Origin: Candidatus Egerieousia excrementavium
GTDB taxonomy: Bacteria; Bacteroidota; Bacteroidia; Bacteroidales; UBA932
Length of the DNA: 31,998 bases
Direction of reading: 5' to 3'
Assembly: GCA_017694275.1 (NCBI GenBank)
Contig: JADINB010000143.1
Span: forward strand, 1 to 31,998
In this document: in pieces, positions 23,677-31,150 of the stretch
Position numbering within the stretch: position 1 is the stretch's first letter
Layout: the number at the start of each line of letters is the position of its first letter
Made by a program: the position numbers and the translations under genes
Notes under the pieces: generated by a model
What the model was told of the DNA's origin: nothing
The model's database searches: none
Seen by the model: only the letters and a program-made list of their open reading frames with translations

Positions 23677-24282
23677 TTATTTCTTAATATTCTTGAAAGG
23701 CAATCCGAATTCGCGAAGCAGCGCAAAGGCAGCCTCATCGCTGTCGGTATTGGTAACGAATGTTATCTCCATTCCCATCACCTTTGTAATCTTGTCAATA
23801 TCAATCTCAGGGAAAATAATCTGCTCTTTGATTCCGAGGGTGTAGTTTCCTCTTCCATCGAGCTTCTCATTGATACCCTTGAAGTCCCTGATGCGCGGAA
23901 GCGCTATACAGATCAGCCTCTCAAGGAACTCGTACATTCTTGTGCCACGCAAAGTAACCTTCACTCCGATAGGCATGCCCTTACGAAGCTTGAAGTTTGA
24001 AATATCCTTTTTTGAATATGTCAGTACAGCCTTCTGACCCGTAATGGTGGTAAGCTCCTGCTGAGCCACCTCTATGAGTTTCTTGTCTGCAGTAGCCTGT
24101 CCGACACCCTGGTTGATTGTAATCTTCTCCAGTTTGGGAACACGCATTACAGTTTCATAGCCGAATTCTTTCTTGAGTTTGGGAACTATCTCTTCCTTAT
24201 ACTTTTTCTGAAGAGAAGGAACATATCCTACCGGAACTGCAGGAACAACAGCTGCTGCCTGCTTTGCTTGTTTTGCTGCCAT
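23677..24282 (-). CDS. rplE: 50S ribosomal protein L5 with N-terminal extension
   Basis: 201 residues of uL5, which binds 5S rRNA and contacts S13 in the head. The core shows VPKLEKITINQGVGQA, KRIRLRG-type sequence in the form VKVTLRGTRMYEFLERL, and IKEQIIFPEIDID. About 18 residues precede the conserved start (an Ala-, Lys- and Val-rich MAAKQAKQAAAVVPAVPVG). The ATG is supported by a strong GGAGGAG site at 24291-24297, so the extension is real rather than a start-choice artefact. The ATG overlaps the rplX stop. Confidence 0.97.
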   Translation of the reverse strand: MAAKQAKQAAAVVPAVPVGYVPSLQKKYKEEIVPKLKKEFGYETVMRVPKLEKITINQGVGQATADKKLIEVAQQELTTITGQKAVLTYSKKDISNFKLRKGMPIGVKVTLRGTRMYEFLERLICIALPRIRDFKGINEKLDGRGNYTLGIKEQIIFPEIDIDKITKVMGMEITFVTNTDSDEAAFALLREFGLPFKNIKK

Positions 24283-24605
24283 TATTTAATCTCCTCCCCT
24301 GATTTTTTAGCGTAACGAACCAATTTTCCATTCTCTCCAATGCGACGGCCTATTCTTGTAGGACCGCCCTTCACAGGATCTACAACCTGCAAGTTGGAGA
24401 TGTGAATACCTGCCTCCTGCTTGATAATTCCACCCTGAGGGTTCTTGGCATTCGGCTTCGTATGCTTGCTCACCATGTTGAGCCCTTCAACTATGGCGCG
24501 CTCTTTCTTTCTGTCTACGCTCAGCACCTTGCCTGTCTTGCCCTTCTCTTCACCGGCGTTTACAAAAACCATATCGCCTTTTTTAATATGAAATTTCCTA
24601 TTCAT
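24282..24605 (-). CDS. rplX: 50S ribosomal protein L24
   Basis: 107 residues of uL24, an assembly-initiating protein with an N-terminal KOW motif (KKGDMVFVNAGEEKGKTGKV) and the conserved NPQGGIIKQEAGIHISN. Its stop codon overlaps the rplE ATG (TAATG). Confidence 0.97.
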   Translation of the reverse strand: MNRKFHIKKGDMVFVNAGEEKGKTGKVLSVDRKKERAIVEGLNMVSKHTKPNAKNPQGGIIKQEAGIHISNLQVVDPVKGGPTRIGRRIGENGKLVRYAKKSGEEIK

Positions 24606-24619
24606 GACTTTTACCTTTA

Positions 24620-24985
24620 TTATAATACTTCAGGTGCCAATGAGACAATCTTCATATAGTTGTCGCGCAACTCCCTGGCCACCGGGCCAAAAATACGGGT
24701 TCCGCGAACCTCGCCCTGATTGTTCAATAATACGCAAGCGTTCTCGTCGAATCTTATGTAAGACCCGTCGGGACGGCGAACCTCTTTTTTTGTACGGACC
24801 ACAACGGCTTTTGATACCGAACCCTTCTTGGCATCACCTCCAGGTATGGCACTCTTTACAGCGACTACTATCTTGTCGCCCACACTGGCATAGCGACGGC
24901 GGGTTCCACCCAACACGCGGATACAGAGAACCTCCTTAGCCCCGCTGTTGTCTGCCACCATTAATCTTGTTTCTTGTTGTATCAT
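24620..24985 (-). CDS. rplN: 50S ribosomal protein L14
   Basis: 121 residues of uL14. It opens MIQQETRLMVADNSGAKEV, has GGTRRRYASVGDKIVVAVK, and closes MKIVSLAPEVL. It forms part of the inter-subunit surface. It lies three bases after rpsQ. Confidence 0.98.
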   Translation of the reverse strand: MIQQETRLMVADNSGAKEVLCIRVLGGTRRRYASVGDKIVVAVKSAIPGGDAKKGSVSKAVVVRTKKEVRRPDGSYIRFDENACVLLNNQGEVRGTRIFGPVARELRDNYMKIVSLAPEVL

Positions 24986-24988
24986 GGC

Positions 24989-25243
24989 TTATTTTACTTT
25001 TTCTACGATTTCTACTAACCTCCAACGTTTTGTCTTACTCAAGGGACGAGTCTCCATTATTCTCACCTTGTCTCCCTCACTGCACTCGTTTTTCTCGTCA
25101 TGAGCAACAAACTTAGTGGTTTTATTTACGAACTTGCCGTAAATCGGATGTCTCTCTTTTATTTTTACAGCTACAACGATAGACTTTTCCATCTTGTTGC
25201 TAACCACTATACCTACTCTTTCTTTACGAAGTTTTCTTTCCAT
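24989..25243 (-). CDS. rpsQ: 30S ribosomal protein S17
   Basis: 84 residues of uS17 with an OB-fold. It contains RKERVGIVVSNKMEKSIVVA and the signature GDKVRIMETRPLSKTKRW. It lies between rpmC (six-base gap) and rplN. Confidence 0.98.
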   Translation of the reverse strand: MERKLRKERVGIVVSNKMEKSIVVAVKIKERHPIYGKFVNKTTKFVAHDEKNECSEGDKVRIMETRPLSKTKRWRLVEIVEKVK

Positions 25244-25249
25244 GAACCC

Positions 25250-25450
25250 TTATTTTTTGTCCTGGTTTTCTATTTGGCCCAACACAGTGAGCATTCTTGC
25301 AATATCTTTTTTTGCCTTTCTGATTTTAGACGAATCCTCTATGGGAGAGATTGCATGATTCATCTTCATTTGGTTAAGGTTGGCCCTTTCAGCCTCCAGA
25401 CGCTCTTTCAGATCCTTTGCAGGCATTTCGCGTATCTCCAATACTTTCAT
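25250..25450 (-). CDS. rpmC: 50S ribosomal protein L29
   Basis: 66 residues of uL29, a small helical protein by the exit tunnel. It starts MKVLEIREMPAKDLKERLEA and contains the KIRKAKKDIARMLTVL helix. The ATG at 25450 was selected over an in-frame TTG two codons upstream, because the AAGGAGGAT site (25456-25464) is correctly spaced only for the ATG. Confidence 0.96.
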   Translation of the reverse strand: MKVLEIREMPAKDLKERLEAERANLNQMKMNHAISPIEDSSKIRKAKKDIARMLTVLGQIENQDKK

Positions 25451-25468
25451 TTCCAATCCTCCTTAAAG

Positions 25469-25888
25469 TTATTCCACATAATCTCTGCGAACCACGAATT
25501 TCGTAGTCACCGGCAATTTCTGTGCACCCAGGCGAAGAGCCTCCTTTGCCACCTCCATGGGAACACCTTCTGCCTCTATAAGTATCCTTCCGGGTGTAAC
25601 GGGAGCCACAAAGCCCTCCGGAGCACCTTTACCTTTACCCATACGCACCTCGGCAGGCTTCTTCGTATAAGGCTTGTCAGGAAATATTCTAATCCAGATT
25701 TTACCTTCACGCTTCATATAACGGACTACGGCCTGACGCGCAGCCTCGATCTGTTGGCCTGTAAGCCAGCAAGACTCAAGAGTCTTGATTCCGAACGAGC
25801 CGAACGCCAACTGGGCACCCCTCTGGGCCATTCCCTTCATACGGCCTTTCTGCTGCCTTCTAAATTTAGTTTTCTTAGGTTGTAACAT
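25469..25888 (-). CDS. rplP: 50S ribosomal protein L16, first gene of the operon here
   Basis: 139 residues of uL16. It begins MLQPKKTKFRRQQKGRMKG and has GRMGKGKGAPEGFVAPV-like sequence (here VRMGKGKGAPEGFVAPV), near the tRNA elbow at the A site. In almost all bacteria rplP is preceded by rpsC and the rest of the S10 operon. Here it is the first gene, with an apparent promoter and structured leader upstream and an unrelated dipeptidase gene beyond. No Shine-Dalgarno-like site precedes the ATG. Confidence 0.98.
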   Translation of the reverse strand: MLQPKKTKFRRQQKGRMKGMAQRGAQLAFGSFGIKTLESCWLTGQQIEAARQAVVRYMKREGKIWIRIFPDKPYTKKPAEVRMGKGKGAPEGFVAPVTPGRILIEAEGVPMEVAKEALRLGAQKLPVTTKFVVRRDYVE

Positions 25889-25980
25889 TTTCTTGCAATT
25901 TAAAATAATACATTAGTATTACCTAGTGCTAAATCACTGATTTCCAGCATTATAACTGTAACGGAGCCATAATTGCGGGT
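25889..25980 (-). promoter_or_regulatory. 5' leader of the rplP operon with hairpin (candidate cis-regulatory RNA)
   Basis: Roughly 90 bases of untranslated leader are expected between the promoter and rplP. On the transcript strand the stretch at 25927-25949 can fold as TGCT + AAATC, loop AGT, GATTT + AGCA with a GG bulge. A second small stem, AATAC/GTATT, lies nearer the start codon. Leaders of r-protein operons are often binding sites for one of the encoded proteins; which protein would act here is unknown. Confidence 0.45.
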
Positions 25981-25982
25981 TG

Positions 25983-26011
25983 CAAAGATACACAAAATAT
26001 TTAACATGCAA
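25983..26011 (-). promoter_or_regulatory. promoter of the rplP-rplQ ribosomal operon
   Basis: On the minus strand TATCTTTG (25983-25990) is a full match to the Bacteroidota -7 element, and a TTG at 26009-26011 lies 18 bases upstream, close to the usual -33 spacing. This is the best promoter match in the window and is properly placed to drive the ribosomal operon. Confidence 0.72.
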
Positions 26012-26042
26012 ATATTTTTTACGCTTCAATCGCCGTTTTAGC

Positions 26043-26073
26043 AAAAAAAAATGGCGGACAAAGCCGCCATTTT
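26043..26073 (-). terminator. intrinsic terminator of the gltS-dipeptidase operon
   Basis: ATGGCGG (26051-26057) pairs with CCGCCAT (26064-26070) around a six-base loop, extended by A/T pairs. On the minus strand a run of at least eight U residues follows. It lies about 50 bases past the dipeptidase stop and separates that operon from the ribosomal promoter. Confidence 0.9.
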
Positions 26074-26124
26074 CACCCGCTTACAAAAACAAGACTCCGC
26101 CATGAAGTCTCGTTTTGGATTTCT

Positions 26125-27219
26125 CTACTCGCCTCTCAACTCTTCTGAAATTTTCTCCACCTGCCCGAGTACCCGCAGGAAGTTGCCGCCCCAGAACATT
26201 TTTATCTCGTCATGCGTATAGCCACGGCGCAGCATCTCAACCGTAATGTTTTTCATGTCGCCTGCGTTTCTGAGGTCAACAAGCCCTCCTCCACCGTCAA
26301 AATCTGTTCCTATGCCGACATGCTCTATTCCGACAAGATCCCTGACATAGTCTACATGGTCTACGAATGTCTTGACTGTCGCTTTTTTAGGAGCTGTTGC
26401 AGAGAGAAAGTACTTTTCAGCAGCCACCTGGATAAGCCCTCCCTGCCTGGCAATAGCCTTTATCTCGTCGTCCCAAAGGTTGCGGGCATGGTTCCTGAGT
26501 TTCCTTACAGCAGAGTGCGACGCAATGACAGGAGCCTTGCTCTTTTCCACGACATCGAACAGGGTAGAAGTAGCCACGTGCGAAAGGTCTATAATCATTC
26601 CCAGCTCGTTCATCCTGGCAACTACCTGTTCTCCAAACGGAGAAAGTCCGTTCCATTCCGCCACGCTGTCGCGCGATGCATCGCATATATCGTTATTGTA
26701 ATTATGCGAGAGAGTAATGGCCCTTACTCCCATGTCATAGAACATGTCGAGATTCGACAGATCCTTTCCTATGGCATAACCGTTCTCGATTGAGAACATG
26801 ACTATCCGTTTGCCCTGTGCCTTATATTTCAGGAAATCATCCGAGTCAAAAGCCTGTGCGGCAATATTGCTGTTACTGTCCAGATGCTTCTTGAACAGAA
26901 GAAACTCATTCCTGACATAATCAACTGCCTTTTGCAAAGATTGCTCGTCCCGCGGCCCCTGTTCTATATAAACCGCGAAAAGTGCGGCGTCAAGGCCTCC
27001 CTTTTCCATGAGAGGGAAAGTCACCTGCCCCTTTTCCACACCGTAATCGCCCTCGGGATGGTTGGTGCATATTGGAGTGTCGATATGGGTGTCGACAGTA
27101 AACATGACTTCATGAAGGCTGTCTGCCTCATGCCGCAGCCTTGCCTCGTCCGGCTGTGCGGAGAGCCTGAAATCAAAAGAGAACAAGAGCACGGCAATAA
27201 TCAATAATTCTTTTTTCAT
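26125..27219 (-). CDS. membrane dipeptidase family protein (peptidase M19), exported
   Basis: A 364-residue zinc dipeptidase of the renal dipeptidase family. It has a signal peptide (hydrophobic residues about 5-20, ending LSAQ). Metal ligands: H45 and D47 in DTHIDTP, a glutamate in SIENGYAIG, histidines in IDLSHVA and IASHSAVR, then GTDFDG near the C-terminus. Family members hydrolyse dipeptides, often with a D-residue at the C-terminal side. It follows the glutamate symporter gene by 13 bases, which suggests periplasmic cleavage of peptides and import of a released amino acid. The exact substrate is unknown. Confidence 0.93.
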   Translation of the reverse strand: MKKELLIIAVLLFSFDFRLSAQPDEARLRHEADSLHEVMFTVDTHIDTPICTNHPEGDYGVEKGQVTFPLMEKGGLDAALFAVYIEQGPRDEQSLQKAVDYVRNEFLLFKKHLDSNSNIAAQAFDSDDFLKYKAQGKRIVMFSIENGYAIGKDLSNLDMFYDMGVRAITLSHNYNNDICDASRDSVAEWNGLSPFGEQVVARMNELGMIIDLSHVATSTLFDVVEKSKAPVIASHSAVRKLRNHARNLWDDEIKAIARQGGLIQVAAEKYFLSATAPKKATVKTFVDHVDYVRDLVGIEHVGIGTDFDGGGGLVDLRNAGDMKNITVEMLRRGYTHDEIKMFWGGNFLRVLGQVEKISEELRGE

Positions 27220-27232
27220 TGTACAGGTTTTA

Positions 27233-28579
27233 TCATTTCTTTTTAATCCACCAGCCCATCTTAACGGCTACGAGCAAAATAAGCAGCGAGACAAACAGGC
27301 ATCCCAGCATCAGCCAGGCCCCGTATCCGCCGACAAACAATATGGGAACAAAAGTAATCAGCAATATCTCCACCGGAGCAATGGGCAGATACGCAAGTGC
27401 ATAATCATCCATGGCCTTGCTGGCCATTTTAGGGTCTACAATTCTGATAAGCGCGATTCCCATTGCCATGGTTCCTGTCCACCAGCCCCATGCAAAAATA
27501 GAACGCTCGAACCAATAGTTCCTTGAAAGATGACGCCCCAGATAGAAAGTTATGAGCCATACTATTACAGTTCCGACAATGATAAGCACTATCAGCGGGA
27601 CCGCATATTTTACAACCACCTCCAGCTTTATCGAAGCCACTCCGAACGCCACAAGCAAGTCTGTAAAGAAGCTGCTCAGCCTCTGTGTGGTCTGAGGACA
27701 GATATATTCCGATGCGCTCACCTTGTCGAGAATCTGTTTAAGCAGCAAACCCACTATAAATGCACAGCTGAACACGGGCAACTCCAGTTTTGGATAATAG
27801 ACTTTTACCCCCTGGCTTATGAGATAGCCTAACAGCGCCACGAAAAATATGACACATATATATAAAGTGATAGACTCTATTGATATGGAAGATGTTGTTG
27901 CCGTACCGAGCGAGTCTCTCTTTTCTTTTGGAACAAGGCCGCTGCGAAGTTCGTCTGGCAAATCCTTGAAATCGGCTATGAATGCCGTCTGTTTATGCCG
28001 TGCAGCCCATTTTATCATAAAGAGACCTCCTACGATGGCAAATATTATGCCTACGGTAGCGGTTGTCATTCCAAGGCTGCGCGCCTCGTCCCATCCCAAT
28101 CCCTCAAATGCAGAACCTATTGCAGCTGCCGTACCGTGCCCGCCGTAGAAGCCGGTTGAAAACATTACGCCAAAGGCATCGTTGAGCGAAGGCCATATGA
28201 GTTTGAGCCCATATATACCCAAAAGCCCCACAATTCCCCATTGAAGCAGCATGCCCAGCTGGGCATAGGCCCATATCGGTCCGACCCGCCTGGAAACCTC
28301 TTTAAAGGAGGCCTTGGGCGAAGAGAGCGGCAATGCTCCGAATACCAATGCTATGAGCACTGCCGAATAGGTTCCCAGATTGTTGGAAAAGGGTAGCCAG
28401 CCTAATCCGTTAGGGCCGAGTGCCAACCCCAGTATTCCGGCAATAAGGCTAGGCGGAATAAAGAGTTTCTGAATAAGCCTTATCTTTACCCTGGCAATTT
28501 TGCCTATCAGCATCAGAAACGAGATCAACCCCATGTCTACGAAAAAAGACCATGGAGTAAATTCCGAAAGATCAAACAT
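27233..28579 (-). CDS. gltS: sodium/glutamate symporter family protein (GltS/ESS)
   Basis: A 448-residue inner-membrane protein with about ten to twelve helices in two inverted halves. GltS-type motifs are seen: GFYGGHGTAAAIGSAFEGLG in the first half and AWGWWTGTMAMGIALIRIVDP in the second, corresponding to the two re-entrant loops. A hydrophilic loop at about residues 205-235 joins the halves. The family imports glutamate with Na+; some Bacteroidota members may carry related acids. It is the first gene of a two-gene operon with an exported dipeptidase, and is divergent from the DUF4294 gene. Confidence 0.88.
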   Translation of the reverse strand: MFDLSEFTPWSFFVDMGLISFLMLIGKIARVKIRLIQKLFIPPSLIAGILGLALGPNGLGWLPFSNNLGTYSAVLIALVFGALPLSSPKASFKEVSRRVGPIWAYAQLGMLLQWGIVGLLGIYGLKLIWPSLNDAFGVMFSTGFYGGHGTAAAIGSAFEGLGWDEARSLGMTTATVGIIFAIVGGLFMIKWAARHKQTAFIADFKDLPDELRSGLVPKEKRDSLGTATTSSISIESITLYICVIFFVALLGYLISQGVKVYYPKLELPVFSCAFIVGLLLKQILDKVSASEYICPQTTQRLSSFFTDLLVAFGVASIKLEVVVKYAVPLIVLIIVGTVIVWLITFYLGRHLSRNYWFERSIFAWGWWTGTMAMGIALIRIVDPKMASKAMDDYALAYLPIAPVEILLITFVPILFVGGYGAWLMLGCLFVSLLILLVAVKMGWWIKKK

Positions 28580-28619
28580 AGTGTGTCGTTTTTAAAAGGT
28601 TAACGGTAGGTAAAGTTAG

Positions 28620-28627
28620 TATATTTG
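28620..28627 (+). promoter_or_regulatory. putative -7 promoter element for the DUF4294 gene
   Basis: TATATTTG matches TAnnTTTG, 40 bases before the ATG at 28668. No clear -33 TTG. Confidence 0.4.
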
Positions 28628-28667
28628 GAGTAATTTTTGCAAAAAAACTGCATCAGGCAGCATTAAG

Positions 28668-29300
28668 ATGGATATTCTCCTTAAAAACACACTGGCATTC
28701 GCCTTGATTTTCATATTTTTTCCCCCGCCGCTCTTTTCGCAGCAGAAAAAAGGGGAAGCAATGCACTATGTCGTGGAGGGAGGCGACACCACCTTTATAG
28801 ACAATCTGCCTGAAAGGTTTGTCTTCTACCGCCCGCGCAACAAGGCCGAACGACGTGAATGGAGAAAATACTACAGAACCGTATACAATTTCAAGAAAGT
28901 TTACCCTTATGCCCTCAAGGCCAAAGAGATTATAGCAGATGCCGACAGCACCCTGGCCAATTCAGGCTTTACGGCAAGAGAGCGGGAGCGTTATCTGAAA
29001 CAGTATGAAAAAAGGCTTTTCAAGGAGTTCGAAAAACCGCTCAGAAACATGACCGTCACGCAGGGAAGGCTGCTGCTCAAACTGCTTGACAGAGAATTGG
29101 GAAGGACATCATACTATGTAATAAAAAATTACCGTGGCAGTGCTGCCGCCGGATTCTGGCAAGGCGTTGCAAAAATTTTCGGTTCGGATTTAAGGCAGCC
29201 CTACGACAAATACGGAGAAGACCGGCTTGTCGAAGAACTTGTACTTCTCTACCAGCAAGGGCAATTCGACTATCTCTACTACTCCATTTTCTGGGAATAA
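28668..29300 (+). CDS. DUF4294 family protein, exported
   Basis: A 210-residue protein restricted, as far as I know, to Bacteroidota. It has a signal peptide (about residues 1-24, ending LFSQQ), then a basic helical domain with the family stretch WRKYYRTVYNFKKVYPYALKAKEI, a charged helix (ARERERYLKQYEKRLFKEFE), and GRLLLKLLDRELGRTSYYVI. The function is unknown; location is probably periplasmic. The last 22 bases of the gene overlap the end of lpxH on the opposite strand. Confidence 0.85.
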   Translation: MDILLKNTLAFALIFIFFPPPLFSQQKKGEAMHYVVEGGDTTFIDNLPERFVFYRPRNKAERREWRKYYRTVYNFKKVYPYALKAKEIIADADSTLANSGFTARERERYLKQYEKRLFKEFEKPLRNMTVTQGRLLLKLLDRELGRTSYYVIKNYRGSAAAGFWQGVAKIFGSDLRQPYDKYGEDRLVEELVLLYQQGQFDYLYYSIFWE

Positions 29301-30046
29301 TAGAGTTTCCGGAGCCTCTGGCCGTCGAATAGCAGATAGTCAAACCTGTTTATTCCTTCCCCGAGCAGAAAGAGGTGTCCGCCATTCTTCAACTCCATAT
29401 CCAGATCGAAATGATAGTGCCCGAAAATAAAATAGTCTATCTTGTCACCGGCTGGCTGGCTGAGTTGGAACTGTTCGGAAAACTTTACAATGGGCTCGTC
29501 TTCTTCGCGGAATTTATAGTTTATGCCTTTTGCAAGCCTGTTGTGCCGGCTCCAGCCATATCCGAACTTAAAGGCCCATCGCGGATGCATACAGCTGAAA
29601 AGTTTCTGCAGAAAACGGCAGGTAAAAACCGACTTGAGCACTCTGTACCCCCTGTCTCCCTCTGCAAGGGCGTCTCCATGGGCCAGACAGAAATTTTTCC
29701 CGCACAGCCTGACCACAGCCGGCTGCCTGCGTTCCATTACGAATCCAAGTTCCTGCTCAAAATATCCGTATGTCCAGATATCATGGTTTCCGTTGAAAAA
29801 GTGCACCTCCACGCCGGCATCTGCCAAAGCGGCCAGTGCCCCCAGCGTTCTGGTATATCCGCGCGGGATGACATCTTTATATTCATACCAGAAATCGAAT
29901 ATGTCGCCCAGAAGATAAACGGCCTTTGCATCTTTGGGAATCTGCTGCAGAAAGGAGGCAAAAACCTTTTCGCGGGCCTGAAAGTCGCCATATCTGAGCC
30001 CCAGATGCGTATCCGAAATAAAATAATATAGCTCCCGTCTGTCCAT
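29279..30046 (-). CDS. lpxH: UDP-2,3-diacylglucosamine diphosphatase
   Basis: A 255-residue calcineurin-like metallophosphoesterase of lipid A synthesis, which hydrolyses UDP-2,3-diacylglucosamine to lipid X. All metal motifs are present: DTH (D12, H14), GDIFDFW (D48), GNHD (87-89), HGD (from H123) and GHYH near the C-terminus. LpxH-like enzymes in Bacteroidota are about this length. It lies immediately after uppP (one base between), ending the ftsX-DUF3098-uppP-lpxH series. The stop overlaps tail to tail with the DUF4294 gene. Confidence 0.92.
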   Translation of the reverse strand: MDRRELYYFISDTHLGLRYGDFQAREKVFASFLQQIPKDAKAVYLLGDIFDFWYEYKDVIPRGYTRTLGALAALADAGVEVHFFNGNHDIWTYGYFEQELGFVMERRQPAVVRLCGKNFCLAHGDALAEGDRGYRVLKSVFTCRFLQKLFSCMHPRWAFKFGYGWSRHNRLAKGINYKFREEDEPIVKFSEQFQLSQPAGDKIDYFIFGHYHFDLDMELKNGGHLFLLGEGINRFDYLLFDGQRLRKLYYSQKME

Positions 30047-30047
30047 C

Positions 30048-30869
30048 TTAGCCCCAGAGACTCTCGGCTATACATATCGTACCTACGATAGCGCAATATA
30101 CTGCAAAATAATGCAGGCGGGCCCTTTTTACAAGGTTAATCATCAGGGTGCAGGCAAAGAGGCCGGAAAGGAATGCCGCCACAGCCCCTGACAAAAGCGA
30201 CAATGTGCCTATTCCCGATTCCGCCATGCTGAAGTCGCCTTCGACCATAGAGAGGAAAGTTTCGCCCAAAATAGGGACCAGCACCATCAGAAATGAAAAT
30301 TTTGCAATCTCGTTCTTGCTCACTCCCAGCATAAGGCCGGTCGAGATTGTAGAGCCTGAACGGGAAAGCCCCGGCATAACAGCAAAGGCCTGCGCCACGC
30401 CTATGATAAAAGCCTCCTTATAGCCTACAGGCCTGCCTTCTGCAGCGCCGCGCTTTTTTTGCTCCCTTATTTTTGTAATCGTCTCGCTTATTGTAAGCAG
30501 AATGGCCGTAAGCAGGAGCATGAATCCGACAATCAGGATTCCGCTTCCGAAAATCCTGTCTACCTGCTCTTTGAAAAAGAGACCCACTATCACAACCGGT
30601 ATCATGGAGACACATATCTTGAAGATATAATCCTTTTCGGGATTCATCTTCAAAGTGAACAGCCCGGCCAAAAGCCTTGCAATCTCTTTTCTGAAAGCCA
30701 CGATTGTGCTCAATACGGTCGCGGCATGCACCACTATCTCAAAACTCAGATTCCCGGTTTCTATTGAAAACAGTTCCTTGAAAATCGTAAGATGTCCGCT
30801 GCTGCTGACAGGTAAAAACTCCGTAAGACCCTGCACTAGACCAAGCAGGATTGCTTCCCAAACCGACAT
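30048..30869 (-). CDS. uppP: undecaprenyl-diphosphatase (BacA type)
   Basis: A 273-residue polytopic membrane phosphatase that recycles undecaprenyl pyrophosphate to the lipid carrier used for peptidoglycan and other wall polymers. The two catalytic motifs are clear: GLVQGLTEFLPVSSSGH (E17, S22-S24, H26) and, in the second half, MPGLSRSGSTISTGLM. It lies three bases after the DUF3098 gene and directly before lpxH, so envelope-lipid functions are grouped. Confidence 0.97.
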   Translation of the reverse strand: MSVWEAILLGLVQGLTEFLPVSSSGHLTIFKELFSIETGNLSFEIVVHAATVLSTIVAFRKEIARLLAGLFTLKMNPEKDYIFKICVSMIPVVIVGLFFKEQVDRIFGSGILIVGFMLLLTAILLTISETITKIREQKKRGAAEGRPVGYKEAFIIGVAQAFAVMPGLSRSGSTISTGLMLGVSKNEIAKFSFLMVLVPILGETFLSMVEGDFSMAESGIGTLSLLSGAVAAFLSGLFACTLMINLVKRARLHYFAVYCAIVGTICIAESLWG

Positions 30870-30872
30870 ACG

Positions 30873-31133
30873 CTATTTTTTTGATTTTCCCCTGTACATT
30901 ATTGCAACTACTTCTATCGCAATACCTATAAGTATTACGACAGGCGCCAGAACAATTCTTCTGAAACTGAACATTTCCGGATTGAACACATCGGGAGAGT
31001 CCGGTCCGCCCCCAATCATGAGAAGATACCCCAGAATCATCACACCCAGCCCGGCAATTATGTAAGTGACATTCCTTACAGGTATTGCAAACGGTTTACT
31101 GGCCATCTCCTCCTTGTTTTTTATCTCAGCCAT
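30873..31133 (-). CDS. DUF3098 family small membrane protein
   Basis: 86 residues with two membrane helices (about 24-42 and 58-78) joined by a short loop containing GGPDSPDVFNPEMFSFRRI. This small family is consistently found between ftsX and uppP in Bacteroidota, which supports the call. Its role is unknown; the neighbourhood suggests a link to division or envelope lipid metabolism. Confidence 0.9.
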   Translation of the reverse strand: MAEIKNKEEMASKPFAIPVRNVTYIIAGLGVMILGYLLMIGGGPDSPDVFNPEMFSFRRIVLAPVVILIGIAIEVVAIMYRGKSKK

Positions 31134-31150
31134 CTTACTGTTTATATTTT

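Noticed and set aside
25250..25456. TTG start for L29 two codons upstream
   Set aside because: It overlaps the Shine-Dalgarno sequence; the ATG at 25450 is correctly spaced.
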